Below are positions 1-9,294 of a stretch of DNA of 64,000 nt, in pieces. A model generated the notes under the pieces. The model searched no databases, was not told the origin of the DNA, and saw only the letters and a program-made list of their open reading frames with translations. This DNA is from Deltaproteobacteria bacterium (GTDB taxonomy: Bacteria; Myxococcota; Kuafuiibacteriia; Kuafuiibacteriales; Kuafuiibacteriaceae): NCBI GenBank assembly GCA_011526105.1, contig WYAZ01000059.1, positions 92,737 through 156,736 of the forward strand. Reading direction: 5' to 3'. The first letter of the stretch is position 1; each line of letters starts with the position of its first letter. A program made the position numbers and the translations under genes.

Positions 1-126
1 GGCCACGATGCCTAGAAGAAGCAGCGCCGGACGCGGGTACACTCATCCAAGCTACTGCCTGGCCAGAGACCCGGCAAGGCTCTGAGCGCTGGATGCTGCG
101 CCCGGCGTGGGGTATCAGGTCGGGTC

Positions 127-1533
127 ATGGACTTCGCTCGCACGAAGCGGCCTTCCCGCTGGCCTTGGTTGCTCGCCGTTCTCATCCCGCTGCTCGGCGT
201 GGGAGGTCTCGGCGTGGCCGTCGGCCGGAGAGTCGGCGGGACGCCGCAACTGAGCGCGGCGCCCGACCTGCCGGGCATCGGCGCCAAGACCTCGGTCGTG
301 ATCGAGGCTCGCGAGCCAGTGCGAGGGCTGGTGACGCTCGAGGTGAGTCTGCTTCAGGGAGACCGAGTGATCGATCTCGAGCGAAAGACCTATACGCCGC
401 AGCCCGCCCATCTCCCCTGGGGCCCGAAGACGGAGAGTGATCGACTCGAGCTCTCCTTGAGCCGAGAGATCCTGCCGGGCCTGGTCGAAGGGCAGGCCAC
501 GCTTCGTGTCACCGCCGGGACCGCGGGCACTTGGCTTCGCACGCCGGAGCCTGCGGTGTTGTCGATGGAGTTGCCGGTGCGCTTCACACCACCGAGCATC
601 GCGGTGCGTTCCACGCAGACCTATGCGGCTCAAGGCGGCGCGGAGGCGGTGGTCTACACCGTCGGTGAGTCCGCGAGGAGGCACGGTGTGCAGGCTGGGG
701 AGTGGTTCTTTCCTGGCTACCCCGTGGAGGCGGGCGAGGGCGGAGCGGTTCGGAGTTACTACTCGATCTTCGCCGTGCCCTACGACATGGCCGATGCGTC
801 CGAGATACGCCTCATCGCGGAGGATGCTCTTGGCAACGCCGCGACCCGCAGCTTCGTCGACACCTTCAAGGCGAGACCCTTCAAGACCGACAAGATCACC
901 GTCACGGATCGTTTCCTCGACACCGTGGTGCCTCAGATCATTGCTGATACGCCTGGCTTTCGTGACCGGGGTTCGACGCTCGACAACTACCTGGCCATCA
1001 ACGGGGAGATGCGCAAAGAGAACAACGAACAGCTGAAGTCCCTTGCGGAGAAGACAGAGGCTCGGTTCCTCTGGAAGAAGCCTTTCCTCCAAATGCCCGG
1101 CAAGGTCTTCTCGGCCTTCGCGGACCACCGAACCTACGAGTACCAGGGCCGCGAAGTCGACAAGCAGTTTCACCTGGGCTTCGACATCGCTTCGACGCAG
1201 AAGGCCGAGATCCCCGCCGCCAACGACGGCAAGGTGGTCTTCGCGGGCAACCTCGGCATCTACGGCCAGGCCGTGGTGCTCGATCACGGATGCGGGATAT
1301 CGAGCCTCTACGGTCACCTCTCATTGATCGAGGTGAAGCCGGGAGACGTGGTGACCCGAGGGCAGCCTCTGGGGCGAACGGGAGACACCGGGCTTGCGCT
1401 CGGAGACCACCTCCACTTCACCATGCTGCTTCACGGGCTGCCGGTGACCCCGATCGAGTGGTGGGACGGTCACTGGATTCAAGACCGCATCGCCTTGAAG
1501 CTGGGGGCGGCGCTGCCGTTCGAGGTCGACTGA
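127..1533 (+). CDS. M23 family metallopeptidase, membrane-anchored
   Basis: Probable envelope zinc peptidase of the M23 (LytM/lysostaphin) family, which cut peptidoglycan peptide bridges. The 468-residue product has one hydrophobic segment at about residues 13-32 after a basic N-terminus, so it is exported or anchored. A long region (about 50-345) matches no domain I recognise. The M23 fold lies at about 346-450 with both metal motifs intact: HLGFD (H349, D353) and HLH (428-430). It should therefore be catalytically competent rather than a degenerate activator. The ATG start is the first in frame. The stop is followed 3 nt later by the phosphatase gene, opening a five-gene same-strand run. 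The family call is firm; the substrate is inference. Confidence 0.9.
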   Translation: MDFARTKRPSRWPWLLAVLIPLLGVGGLGVAVGRRVGGTPQLSAAPDLPGIGAKTSVVIEAREPVRGLVTLEVSLLQGDRVIDLERKTYTPQPAHLPWGPKTESDRLELSLSREILPGLVEGQATLRVTAGTAGTWLRTPEPAVLSMELPVRFTPPSIAVRSTQTYAAQGGAEAVVYTVGESARRHGVQAGEWFFPGYPVEAGEGGAVRSYYSIFAVPYDMADASEIRLIAEDALGNAATRSFVDTFKARPFKTDKITVTDRFLDTVVPQIIADTPGFRDRGSTLDNYLAINGEMRKENNEQLKSLAEKTEARFLWKKPFLQMPGKVFSAFADHRTYEYQGREVDKQFHLGFDIASTQKAEIPAANDGKVVFAGNLGIYGQAVVLDHGCGISSLYGHLSLIEVKPGDVVTRGQPLGRTGDTGLALGDHLHFTMLLHGLPVTPIEWWDGHWIQDRIALKLGAALPFEVD

Positions 1534-1536
1534 GCC

Positions 1537-2007
1537 ATGCCGAAGAAGCTCTTGTTTGTCTGTCTCGGTAACATCTGCCGCTCCCCGGCGGCCGAGGGCG
1601 TGTTCCTCCACCTCTTGCGCGAGGCGGGGATCGAGTCCGAGTTCGAGGTGGACTCCGCCGGCACCGGCGGCTGGCACGCGGGCGAGTCGGCCGACAGACG
1701 GATGCGGGCTGCGGCCCAGAAGCGCGGCGTGCATCTGCCCAGCGTTGCGCGCCAGGTCCGCCCCGCCGACTTCGAGCGCTTCGACCTGATCCTGGCGATG
1801 GACTCGGACAATCAGAGTTCGCTCTTGGCTTCGGCGCCCCCCGCCGCGCGTCACAAGGTGCGGCTCTTTCGCGACTGGGATGATCAAGGGCGAGGTGAGG
1901 ACGTGCCGGACCCTTACTACGGCGGGCCGGAGGGCTTCGATCTCGTGCTCGACATCGTCACGCGCTCCGGTCGCGCTCTGCTCGCCGAACTTCGGGCCGC
2001 CCGGTGA
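1537..2007 (+). CDS. Low molecular weight protein-tyrosine phosphatase
   Basis: A 156-residue cytoplasmic phosphatase of the LMW-PTP/arsenate-reductase-like fold. The P-loop CLGNICRS at residues 9-16 supplies the nucleophile C9 and the phosphate-binding R15. The general-acid loop VPDPYYGG (D125-P126) is present near the C-terminus. Length and motif spacing are standard, so it should be an active phosphomonoesterase acting on phosphotyrosine or small phosphoesters. In many bacteria such enzymes pair with a tyrosine kinase; none is visible here. The next gene starts on a GTG that overlaps this stop (GTGA), so the two are probably translationally coupled. Confidence 0.93.
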   Translation: MPKKLLFVCLGNICRSPAAEGVFLHLLREAGIESEFEVDSAGTGGWHAGESADRRMRAAAQKRGVHLPSVARQVRPADFERFDLILAMDSDNQSSLLASAPPAARHKVRLFRDWDDQGRGEDVPDPYYGGPEGFDLVLDIVTRSGRALLAELRAAR

Positions 2008-2891
2008 AACCGGGCCGTTTCACCCGCGTGGAGCACGCGCTCGGCCGGGTCATGGGACGTGAGATCGTGGTTCGTGATGCTCGGGCGCTCGGCGGCGGCT
2101 CGATGGCCCAGACCACGCGCATCGAGACTTCGGGCGGTTCTTTCGTGCTCAAAGCCATGGACGGCGGCGGGGCAGAGGTCTTGGCGGCCGAGGCCCGCGG
2201 GCTTCTTGCGCTCGCGGCGGCCGAGTCGGGGCTGCGAGTCCCCGCGGTCATCCATCTCGAACTCGAAGCGCCAGCGTTCCTCGTCCTCGAGTACCTGGCG
2301 CCCGCAGCGCCGAGGTCCGACTTCGATGAGCGTTTGGGCCGGGGTCTCGCGCTCTTGCACCGGAGCACGAGTCCCTTCTTCGGCTTCGAGTCGGACAACT
2401 TCTGCGGTGCCACTCCGCAGCCAAACCCTCCGACCTCCAAGTGGTGCGAGTTCTACGCCGAGCACCGGCTTCGCCCGCAGGTGACACGGGCCGCGAGCGC
2501 CGGACTTCTGTCGCCGACCGAGCGCCGGTCGCTCGAGCGCTTCATCGATGCGCTCTCTTCACGCATCAGCGAGCCGCCCGAAGGACCGGCGCTGATTCAC
2601 GGCGACCTCTGGTCGGGCAACTCGATCGTGGACGACGGAGGGCTTCCGGCGATCATCGACCCCGCGTGTTACTTCGCCCATCGCGAGGCGGAGCTGGGCA
2701 TGATGACGCTCTTCGGCGGGTTCTCCGGTCGGGTCTACTCCGCATACGAGGAGGCCTTTCCCCTGGCGCCGGGCTGGCGCGACCGAAACCCAGTCTACCA
2801 GGTCTATCATCTCCTGAACCATCTGAACCTGTTTGGCGCGAGCTACCGGGCGCAGGTCATGGGTCTCATTCGAGCATCGTCTGTTGCGTGA
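2004..2891 (+). CDS. Fructosamine kinase family protein
   Basis: A 295-residue aminoglycoside-phosphotransferase-fold kinase of the fructosamine-3-kinase/ribulosamine kinase group, which repairs glycated proteins by phosphorylating ketoamines. Visible landmarks are an N-terminal glycine-rich segment (about 30-33), the ATP-site lysine in SFVLKAM (K50), the catalytic loop HGDLWSGN (199-206) and the metal-binding IDPACY (from 218). The HGDLWSGN and IDPA signatures are typical of this subfamily. The GTG start overlaps the phosphatase stop by 4 nt. The pairing recalls the known bacterial clustering of fructosamine-kinase-like genes with LMW phosphatases, which suggests a protein-deglycation role (inference). 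Confidence 0.9.
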   Translation: MKPGRFTRVEHALGRVMGREIVVRDARALGGGSMAQTTRIETSGGSFVLKAMDGGGAEVLAAEARGLLALAAAESGLRVPAVIHLELEAPAFLVLEYLAPAAPRSDFDERLGRGLALLHRSTSPFFGFESDNFCGATPQPNPPTSKWCEFYAEHRLRPQVTRAASAGLLSPTERRSLERFIDALSSRISEPPEGPALIHGDLWSGNSIVDDGGLPAIIDPACYFAHREAELGMMTLFGGFSGRVYSAYEEAFPLAPGWRDRNPVYQVYHLLNHLNLFGASYRAQVMGLIRASSVA

Positions 2892-2922
2892 GCGAGATCG
2901 GGGTGGTAGCGGCGTCGCGGAC

Positions 2923-3759
2923 ATGGGCAAGAAGAAGAAGTCGAAGAAGAAGTCAAAAGCCTCGAAGGCGGACCGCTACGCGCTTTATCTGCACTCCGTG
3001 CAGGCCCCGTCCTACGACGTGAAGTTCTTCCGGCGGGTCTACAAGTCCTACTTTGACGAGAAGCCCAAGATCCTGCGCGAGGACTTCTGCGGGACGGCCG
3101 CCGTGTGCTGCCACTGGGTGAAGGGGAGGCCGGACTGCTTTGGCTACGGGGTGGATCTCGATCCCGAGCCGCTCTTCTGGGGCGAGGAGCACAACCTGAA
3201 GGCGCTCAAGGCCGCCGATCGCGCGCGCGTGCACTTCATCCAAGGGGACGTTCGCACCGCGGTGACCCCGAAAGCAGACGTCGTTGCCGCTCAGAATTTC
3301 TCGTACTGTACGTTCAAGACCCGCGATGCGCTCCGCGAGTACTTCCGCGCGGCGCTCTCCCAGCTCGCCGACCGTGGCGTGCTCGTTCTCGATCTCTTCG
3401 GAGGCTACGAGTCGATCGAGGACAACCGCGAGGACGTGGTCGAGTACGACGAGTTCGACTACGTCTGGGAGCAGGCGAAGTTCGATCCGATCACACACGA
3501 TAGCGAGTTTCACATCCACTTCCGCTTTGCGGACGGCAGCGAGCTTCAACGTGCGTTCAGCTACCACTGGCGGCTCTGGACGATCCCCGAAGTGAGAGAG
3601 CTCCTGCTCGAGGCCGGTTTCGATCGGGCCGATGTGTACTGGGAAGGCACGGACGAAGACGGCGACGGAGACGGGGTCTTCCGCCGCCAGGAACAGGGCG
3701 AGAGCGACCCGGCCTGGAACGCCTATGTCATCGGGATCAAAGGCCCGGCGAAAGGCTAG
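2923..3759 (+). CDS. Class I SAM-dependent methyltransferase
   Basis: A 278-residue methyltransferase with an unusual start: the first 15 residues after ATG are almost all Lys/Ser (KKKKSKKKSK), then the domain begins at DRYALYL. Motif I reads DFCGTAAV, followed by an acidic VDLDPEPL strand end and VVAAQNFSYCTF at motif IV. This matches the Rossmann methyltransferase plan, with a Cys in the motif I glycine loop. I chose the ATG at 2923 because the in-frame extension upstream runs into the end of the kinase gene. The substrate is unknown. The basic tail suggests contact with nucleic acid or acidic membranes, but that is inference. Confidence 0.82.
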   Translation: MGKKKKSKKKSKASKADRYALYLHSVQAPSYDVKFFRRVYKSYFDEKPKILREDFCGTAAVCCHWVKGRPDCFGYGVDLDPEPLFWGEEHNLKALKAADRARVHFIQGDVRTAVTPKADVVAAQNFSYCTFKTRDALREYFRAALSQLADRGVLVLDLFGGYESIEDNREDVVEYDEFDYVWEQAKFDPITHDSEFHIHFRFADGSELQRAFSYHWRLWTIPEVRELLLEAGFDRADVYWEGTDEDGDGDGVFRRQEQGESDPAWNAYVIGIKGPAKG

Positions 3760-3771
3760 ACGGCCTTCTCC

Positions 3772-5028
3772 ATGTTCCGAGCGACGTTGCTGCTCTGCAT
3801 CCTTTGCAGCCTCGTCGGCGAGCGAGCCTTTGCGGGATCTCACCTGCCGCTCGAGAGTCGTCAGAGAGAGCTCCGACCCAATGCGCTCATTCCGTTGCTC
3901 GAGCGCGGTGAGCTTGCGCTGATCGAGGTGAGCGCGTCCGGCGAGTCCAAGCAGATCGCGGTGATGGCCATGATCGCCGTTCCGCCGGAGGAGGCTTACG
4001 ACGCGATCCTCGACGTCGAGGCTTATCCGAAGTTCCTCAAGGGCATGAAGCGGACCCGCATCACCCAGAAGACCCCTTCGGTCTTGGGCTACGAGTGGCA
4101 GCTCGACCTCCCCATATTCGACCTGCAGGGACAACGAGCGATGCGGGGGCGGCGTCCTCGTCTCATCGAGGTGCGTGGCACGGCGGGGCACTTCAAGACC
4201 TCTCAGGACCGCTGGGAGTTCTACGGCATCGATGGAGGGAAACGCACGGTGGCGGTCCTCTACCGCGCGGTCGAGTTCAAGGACGCGGGTCTGGTGCTCC
4301 GGACGCTCACCCAGCTCGAGCCTTCGATGGCGAACGCGCTCAGCCTCGCGATGGCCTTCGTTCAGGTTCGGTCGCTGCGCCTTCACCTCGAGAGGCGGGC
4401 GGCGCCCTCGTATCGTCCGCTGCTCGGGCCGGTGCCGGAGCTCGAGCCCATCCCCATGGGGTCCGAGGGTGCCCGTCCGGAGGCCATCGCCCCGCTGCTC
4501 GATCTGGGCCTGCTCGCGCTCGTCGAGTCGGATGCGGAGGGCTCCCTTCGGCAGGCGACCATCTGGGCGAACGTCCAAGCTCCCGCCGCGAAGCTGCGTG
4601 GGGTGGTCCTCGAGGCCTCGGAGTACGCGCGTTTCATCCCCACCTTCAAGGAGACCAAGCTCTCGAAGCTGAAGGAGGGCCATCTCCGTCTCGAGTGGAC
4701 CTTGGATGTGCCGCTGGTCTCTGTCTCCGGGGTGACGGACATCTTCCCGCGGGCCGATGGGGCCATTGACATGCTCGCGGTCTCTGGCGACGTCGAGCGG
4801 GCGCGATGGCGCTGGTCGTTCACGGAGCAGGGCGAGGCGACGCTGCTCGTCCATCAAGTCTACAGCGACGTGCGCGAGGCGAGCTGGTTCGTGGAGAAAC
4901 TCGTCGATCGGGAGCCTCTGCTCGAGCACGGCATCGTGGTCGCATCGAGCGCTATCGGCGTACAGGCGATCAAGGCACGCAGCGAAGGTCGGAGGCCGGA
5001 TTCCGAGGCCTCGACGCCCGAGAAGTAG
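3772..5028 (+). CDS. Exported protein with two START/polyketide-cyclase-like (SRPBCC) domains
   Basis: A 418-residue protein with a signal peptide (about residues 1-21, ending AFA-GS) and two similar SRPBCC-type domains in tandem. Each begins after a short proline-containing lead-in: PNALIPLLERGELALIEV near 40 and PEAIAPLLDLGLLALVES near 240. Each contains the family pattern of a substrate-cavity domain, with EAYPKFLKGMKRTRI in the first and SEYARFIPTFKETKL in the second. The two halves are recognisably duplicated. The fold binds hydrophobic ligands, so a periplasmic lipid-binding or lipid-transfer role is reasonable, but no ligand can be named. It starts 12 nt after the methyltransferase stop, so it may be co-transcribed. 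Confidence 0.78.
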   Translation: MFRATLLLCILCSLVGERAFAGSHLPLESRQRELRPNALIPLLERGELALIEVSASGESKQIAVMAMIAVPPEEAYDAILDVEAYPKFLKGMKRTRITQKTPSVLGYEWQLDLPIFDLQGQRAMRGRRPRLIEVRGTAGHFKTSQDRWEFYGIDGGKRTVAVLYRAVEFKDAGLVLRTLTQLEPSMANALSLAMAFVQVRSLRLHLERRAAPSYRPLLGPVPELEPIPMGSEGARPEAIAPLLDLGLLALVESDAEGSLRQATIWANVQAPAAKLRGVVLEASEYARFIPTFKETKLSKLKEGHLRLEWTLDVPLVSVSGVTDIFPRADGAIDMLAVSGDVERARWRWSFTEQGEATLLVHQVYSDVREASWFVEKLVDREPLLEHGIVVASSAIGVQAIKARSEGRRPDSEASTPEK

Positions 5029-5037
5029 GCTCGCCGT

Positions 5038-5252
5038 TTAAGGACGCAAGGTGGGCTTGCCGATGATCTGGCCTCGCTCGAGGAGCTCGTGGGCGTCCGC
5101 TGCTCCTTTCAGCTCGAGCCCCGCCCGAGACCAGAGCCACCACCCGGCCGCCACGCGGTTCAGGACCTCGGCCACGCTCGGGACGGTGCCTCCCGCTCCA
5201 CCTCGAAGGGGCGGGCCCCTCGGCCCGGCTCTCAGGTCTCGATGACCCGCAT
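5038..5252 (-). pseudogene. Relic of a quinone oxidoreductase/MDR-type dehydrogenase with internal deletion
   Basis: This fills most of the 355-bp gap between the genes ending at 5028 and starting at 5384. On the minus strand an ATG at 5252 opens MRVIET, hits a stop, and continues in the same frame as EPGRGARPFEVEREAPS, which resembles the N-terminus of NADPH:quinone reductases. A frame change then gives VAEVLNRVAAG, like the family's EVLVRVAA segment. Without the ~250-residue catalytic middle it runs straight into AADAHELLERGQIIGKPTLR plus a final P and TAA at 5038, the family's C-terminal signature. N- and C-termini are thus fused with a stop and a frameshift: a decayed gene. The assignment rests on visual similarity. 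Confidence 0.62.
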
Positions 5253-5383
5253 CCTCGCGTTCGTAGGCGTGAAGCTCACGCCCTAGGGAGCCAAAATGCC
5301 GAACGTTCCGTGGTCGAGCCGAGCAAGGCCCTTGTGCTCTCCCCGAAGGAGTGGTTCTGTCTCCTCTCTAGGGGGGATGGGTC

Positions 5384-7381
5384 ATGAGGCACGAAGGCGA
5401 GCCGCCCGGGGGGGCCGCAAGCCCAACGAGCCTGGAGCCGCACGACTTGGCTCGTGCGCTTCAGGAGTTGGAAGAACGATTCGAGGCGCTGGCCGATGCC
5501 TCGGTCGACGGGGTTGTCATCAGCGCTGGGGGGCAGGTGCTGGAGGTCAACCGTGCGGGCGCCGAGATGCTCGGGCTCCAGCCGGGCGACATGGTCGCGC
5601 ACGCCATCCGCGAGTACTTTGACGAGCCCGACCTCGCGGTTGTGGCCGCGAACATCGCCGCCGGCCGCGAGGAGCCCTACGAGGTGCACATGCGGCATCC
5701 GGACGGGCGGAGGATTCCGATCGAGCTCCGAGCGAAGAACGTGCAGTACATGGGCGGCCCTGCGCGGGCGACCGTGGTGCGAGATATCTCCGAACGACGC
5801 AAGGCCGAGGCGGTGCTGGGGCGGTGGGAGCACCTGTTTCGGAACACGCAGTTTGGCATCGCCACGCTCGATGAGCACATGAGGTTCGAGCTGCTCAACG
5901 CGGCCTTCGCTCGAACACACGGGTTCAGCGCTGCGGAGCTCCGCGGCGCGCCGATGGGAATCGTTCTCTCCGAGAAGTCGGCGTCCGTCATGGAGCAGCA
6001 GATGCTCCGAACGCAGGAGGAAGGTCGGCGGCTCTTCGAGTCTCGGCATCAACGCAAGGACGGAAGTGAGTTTCCCGTTCTCGTGGACTTGAGCTTCGTG
6101 CGCCAAGACCGAGGCCAGGGCCCCTACTACGCGATGCACATTCGGGATCTGAGCGATGAGCACGCCGCCCAGCGCGCGAGACATGCGCTCGAAGAGCGTG
6201 TTCGCCACAGCGAGAAGCTCGAAAGCCTCGGCATTCTCGCGGGCGGGATCGCGCACGACTTCAACAACTTGCTCGTGGGTATCCTCGGGAATGCGGACCT
6301 ACTGGTGCACGAGCTGCCCCCCGACTCGAGGTCGCGTACAAGCGCGGAGAACCTCCGCGTGGCGGCCCGTCGGGCCGCGGGACTCACCCAGCAGATGCTC
6401 GCGTACTCCGGTAAGACTCAGCTCGAGCTCGTACCGCTTGCGCTCAACGATCTCGTGAAAGAGATGGACAGCCTGCTCGACAAGGCGCTCTCGCATCGGG
6501 TTCCGCTGCAGTTTGACCTGTCGGACGCCGAGCCCGTTGTGCTCGGGGATGGCACTCAGTTGCGTCAGGTGCTGATGAACCTGATCACGAACGCCGCGGA
6601 TGCCGCTCCAGAAGGGTCCGGACGCATCACGGTTCGCACCGGACTTCAGCGTGGGACGCCCGAGGGCTTCGTCGCGGTTCACCCCGATTCGGGAGAGCCC
6701 GCGCCTGGGCCCCATGTGTACATGGAGGTCTCGGACAACGGCGTCGGCATGCCCTCTGAAACGGTGGGGCGTATGTTCGAGCCGTTCTTTACCACCAAGT
6801 TCGCTGGCCGCGGGCTCGGGCTCGCGGCCGCGCTGGGTATCGTGCGCAGTCATCGAGGTGCGATCCTCGTTCGCTCGGCGGTCGGGGAGGGAACCTCGGT
6901 GAGGGTGTTGCTGCCGGCCGCTTCCGAGTTACCTGAGGCCAAGACCGTACTCAAGTCGGGCTCCGCTGCGTGGAAGGCCTCGGGGCGCGCGCTGGTAGTG
7001 GACGATGAACTCGCCGTTCGACACGTAGCCTCGGCCATCCTGAGCCGCGCCGGCTTCGAAGTCGAGGTCGCGGTGGACGGGGAACAGGCCCTCGAACTCG
7101 TCGACGCGGCGACGGTTCCTTTTCGGTTTGTGCTCTTGGACATGACCATGCCCAGGATGAGTGGGGCCGAGGTGTATCGGGTGATCAGGGCGAGACACCC
7201 AGACATCCATGTACTGCTCTCGAGCGGCTATGCTGAGCGGGACGCGGCCGCAGAAGTCAGCGAGGGGGCCCCCATTCACTTCATCCAGAAGCCCTACGAG
7301 GTGGCCGCTCTCTTGCGTTCGGTGCGCAGGCTGCTGGGCGAGGGTCACGGCACAGGCGACCTGCCCGAACGACCGGGCTGA
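5384..7381 (+). CDS. PAS-PAS hybrid sensor histidine kinase/response regulator
   Basis: A 665-residue soluble sensor with no membrane segment. Order: coiled-coil lead-in, PAS domain about 30-140, second PAS about 145-260, HisKA with H-box GGIAHDFNNLL (H291), HATPase with N-box TNAADA (402-407) and G-boxes DNGVGMP (451-457) and GRGLGLAAA (475-483), then a C-terminal receiver at about 535-650. The receiver has DDE near 540, phosphoacceptor D586 in LLDMTMP and K637 in QKPYE. The HDFNN box marks the family common in myxobacteria. The ligand sensed by the PAS domains is unknown. The GGGGGATGGGTC run just before the ATG serves as ribosome binding site. It converges on the RegA-like gene, 9 nt away. 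Confidence 0.92.
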   Translation: MRHEGEPPGGAASPTSLEPHDLARALQELEERFEALADASVDGVVISAGGQVLEVNRAGAEMLGLQPGDMVAHAIREYFDEPDLAVVAANIAAGREEPYEVHMRHPDGRRIPIELRAKNVQYMGGPARATVVRDISERRKAEAVLGRWEHLFRNTQFGIATLDEHMRFELLNAAFARTHGFSAAELRGAPMGIVLSEKSASVMEQQMLRTQEEGRRLFESRHQRKDGSEFPVLVDLSFVRQDRGQGPYYAMHIRDLSDEHAAQRARHALEERVRHSEKLESLGILAGGIAHDFNNLLVGILGNADLLVHELPPDSRSRTSAENLRVAARRAAGLTQQMLAYSGKTQLELVPLALNDLVKEMDSLLDKALSHRVPLQFDLSDAEPVVLGDGTQLRQVLMNLITNAADAAPEGSGRITVRTGLQRGTPEGFVAVHPDSGEPAPGPHVYMEVSDNGVGMPSETVGRMFEPFFTTKFAGRGLGLAAALGIVRSHRGAILVRSAVGEGTSVRVLLPAASELPEAKTVLKSGSAAWKASGRALVVDDELAVRHVASAILSRAGFEVEVAVDGEQALELVDAATVPFRFVLLDMTMPRMSGAEVYRVIRARHPDIHVLLSSGYAERDAAAEVSEGAPIHFIQKPYEVAALLRSVRRLLGEGHGTGDLPERPG

Positions 7382-7390
7382 GACGCGACC

Positions 7391-7958
7391 TCAGTCTTTG
7401 GGCGGGTACTTCTGAAGCTTCCGTTGCAGGGAACGCCGATGCATGCCGAGTCGGCGCGCCGCCTCCGAGATGTTGCCGGCCGAGTCCTCGAGGACCCGAT
7501 TGATGTGTTCCCATTCGGCGCGGGCCAGCGAGGGCGCCTTGAAGTCCGCCGCAGACTCTTCGCGGGTTGGGTCACGCTCGAGGCCGGCGAGGATCTCGTC
7601 GGCGTCGGCGGGCTTGCTGAGATAGTGCGTCGCGCCCAGGCGCATGCTCTCGATGGCGGTGGCGATGCTTCCATAGCCAGTGAGGATCAGGATCTTGAGG
7701 TCATCGTGCTCCGCCCTCAGATCTCGGGCGAGCTCGAGTCCGGACCGACCCGGCATCTTGAGGTCGAGCACCGCATACCGCGGAGGGGCGGAGTGAGCCT
7801 CGCGCATCGCCTCATCGTAAGATCCGGCCTGCGATACGGAGTAGCCCCGGTCCACGAAGGCTCGGGCGAGCCGCTGTCGCAGCACCGGGTCGTCGTCCAC
7901 GACCAAGATCAGCCCACGCTCCTTGTCGGTCGACGAAGCGGAGTCCAGCACGAAGGAA

Positions 7959-7966
<8 letters not shown>
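7391..7966 (-). CDS. regA: RegA/PrrA/ActR-like redox response regulator
   Basis: A 191-residue response regulator: receiver domain at about 19-125 with DDD (24-26), phosphoacceptor D68 in AVLDLKMPG and K107 in LSKPAD, then a Fis-type helix-turn-helix at the C-terminus (EAARRLGMHRRSLQRKLQK). The size, the short linker and the Fis HTH are those of RegA/PrrA/ActR regulators, which control photosynthesis, respiration and nitrogen genes in response to redox state. Its start overlaps the end of the RegB-like kinase by 8 nt, a cognate-pair arrangement. Symbol by homology; the regulon here is unknown. Confidence 0.88.
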
Positions 7967-9269
<1,303 letters not shown>

Positions 9270-9294
9270 GAAGGCCGACCGTGGCCTTCGCCCC

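Noticed and set aside
1..126. Possible gene or regulatory RNA at the left edge
   Set aside because: No frame with coding character and no recognisable structure; probably just the promoter region of the M23 gene.
2953..4929. A very long open frame on the minus strand opposite the methyltransferase and START-like genes
   Set aside because: High-GC codon bias keeps the antisense frame open. Its translation is Arg/Glu/Leu-rich with no domain, while the + strand frames carry clear motifs.
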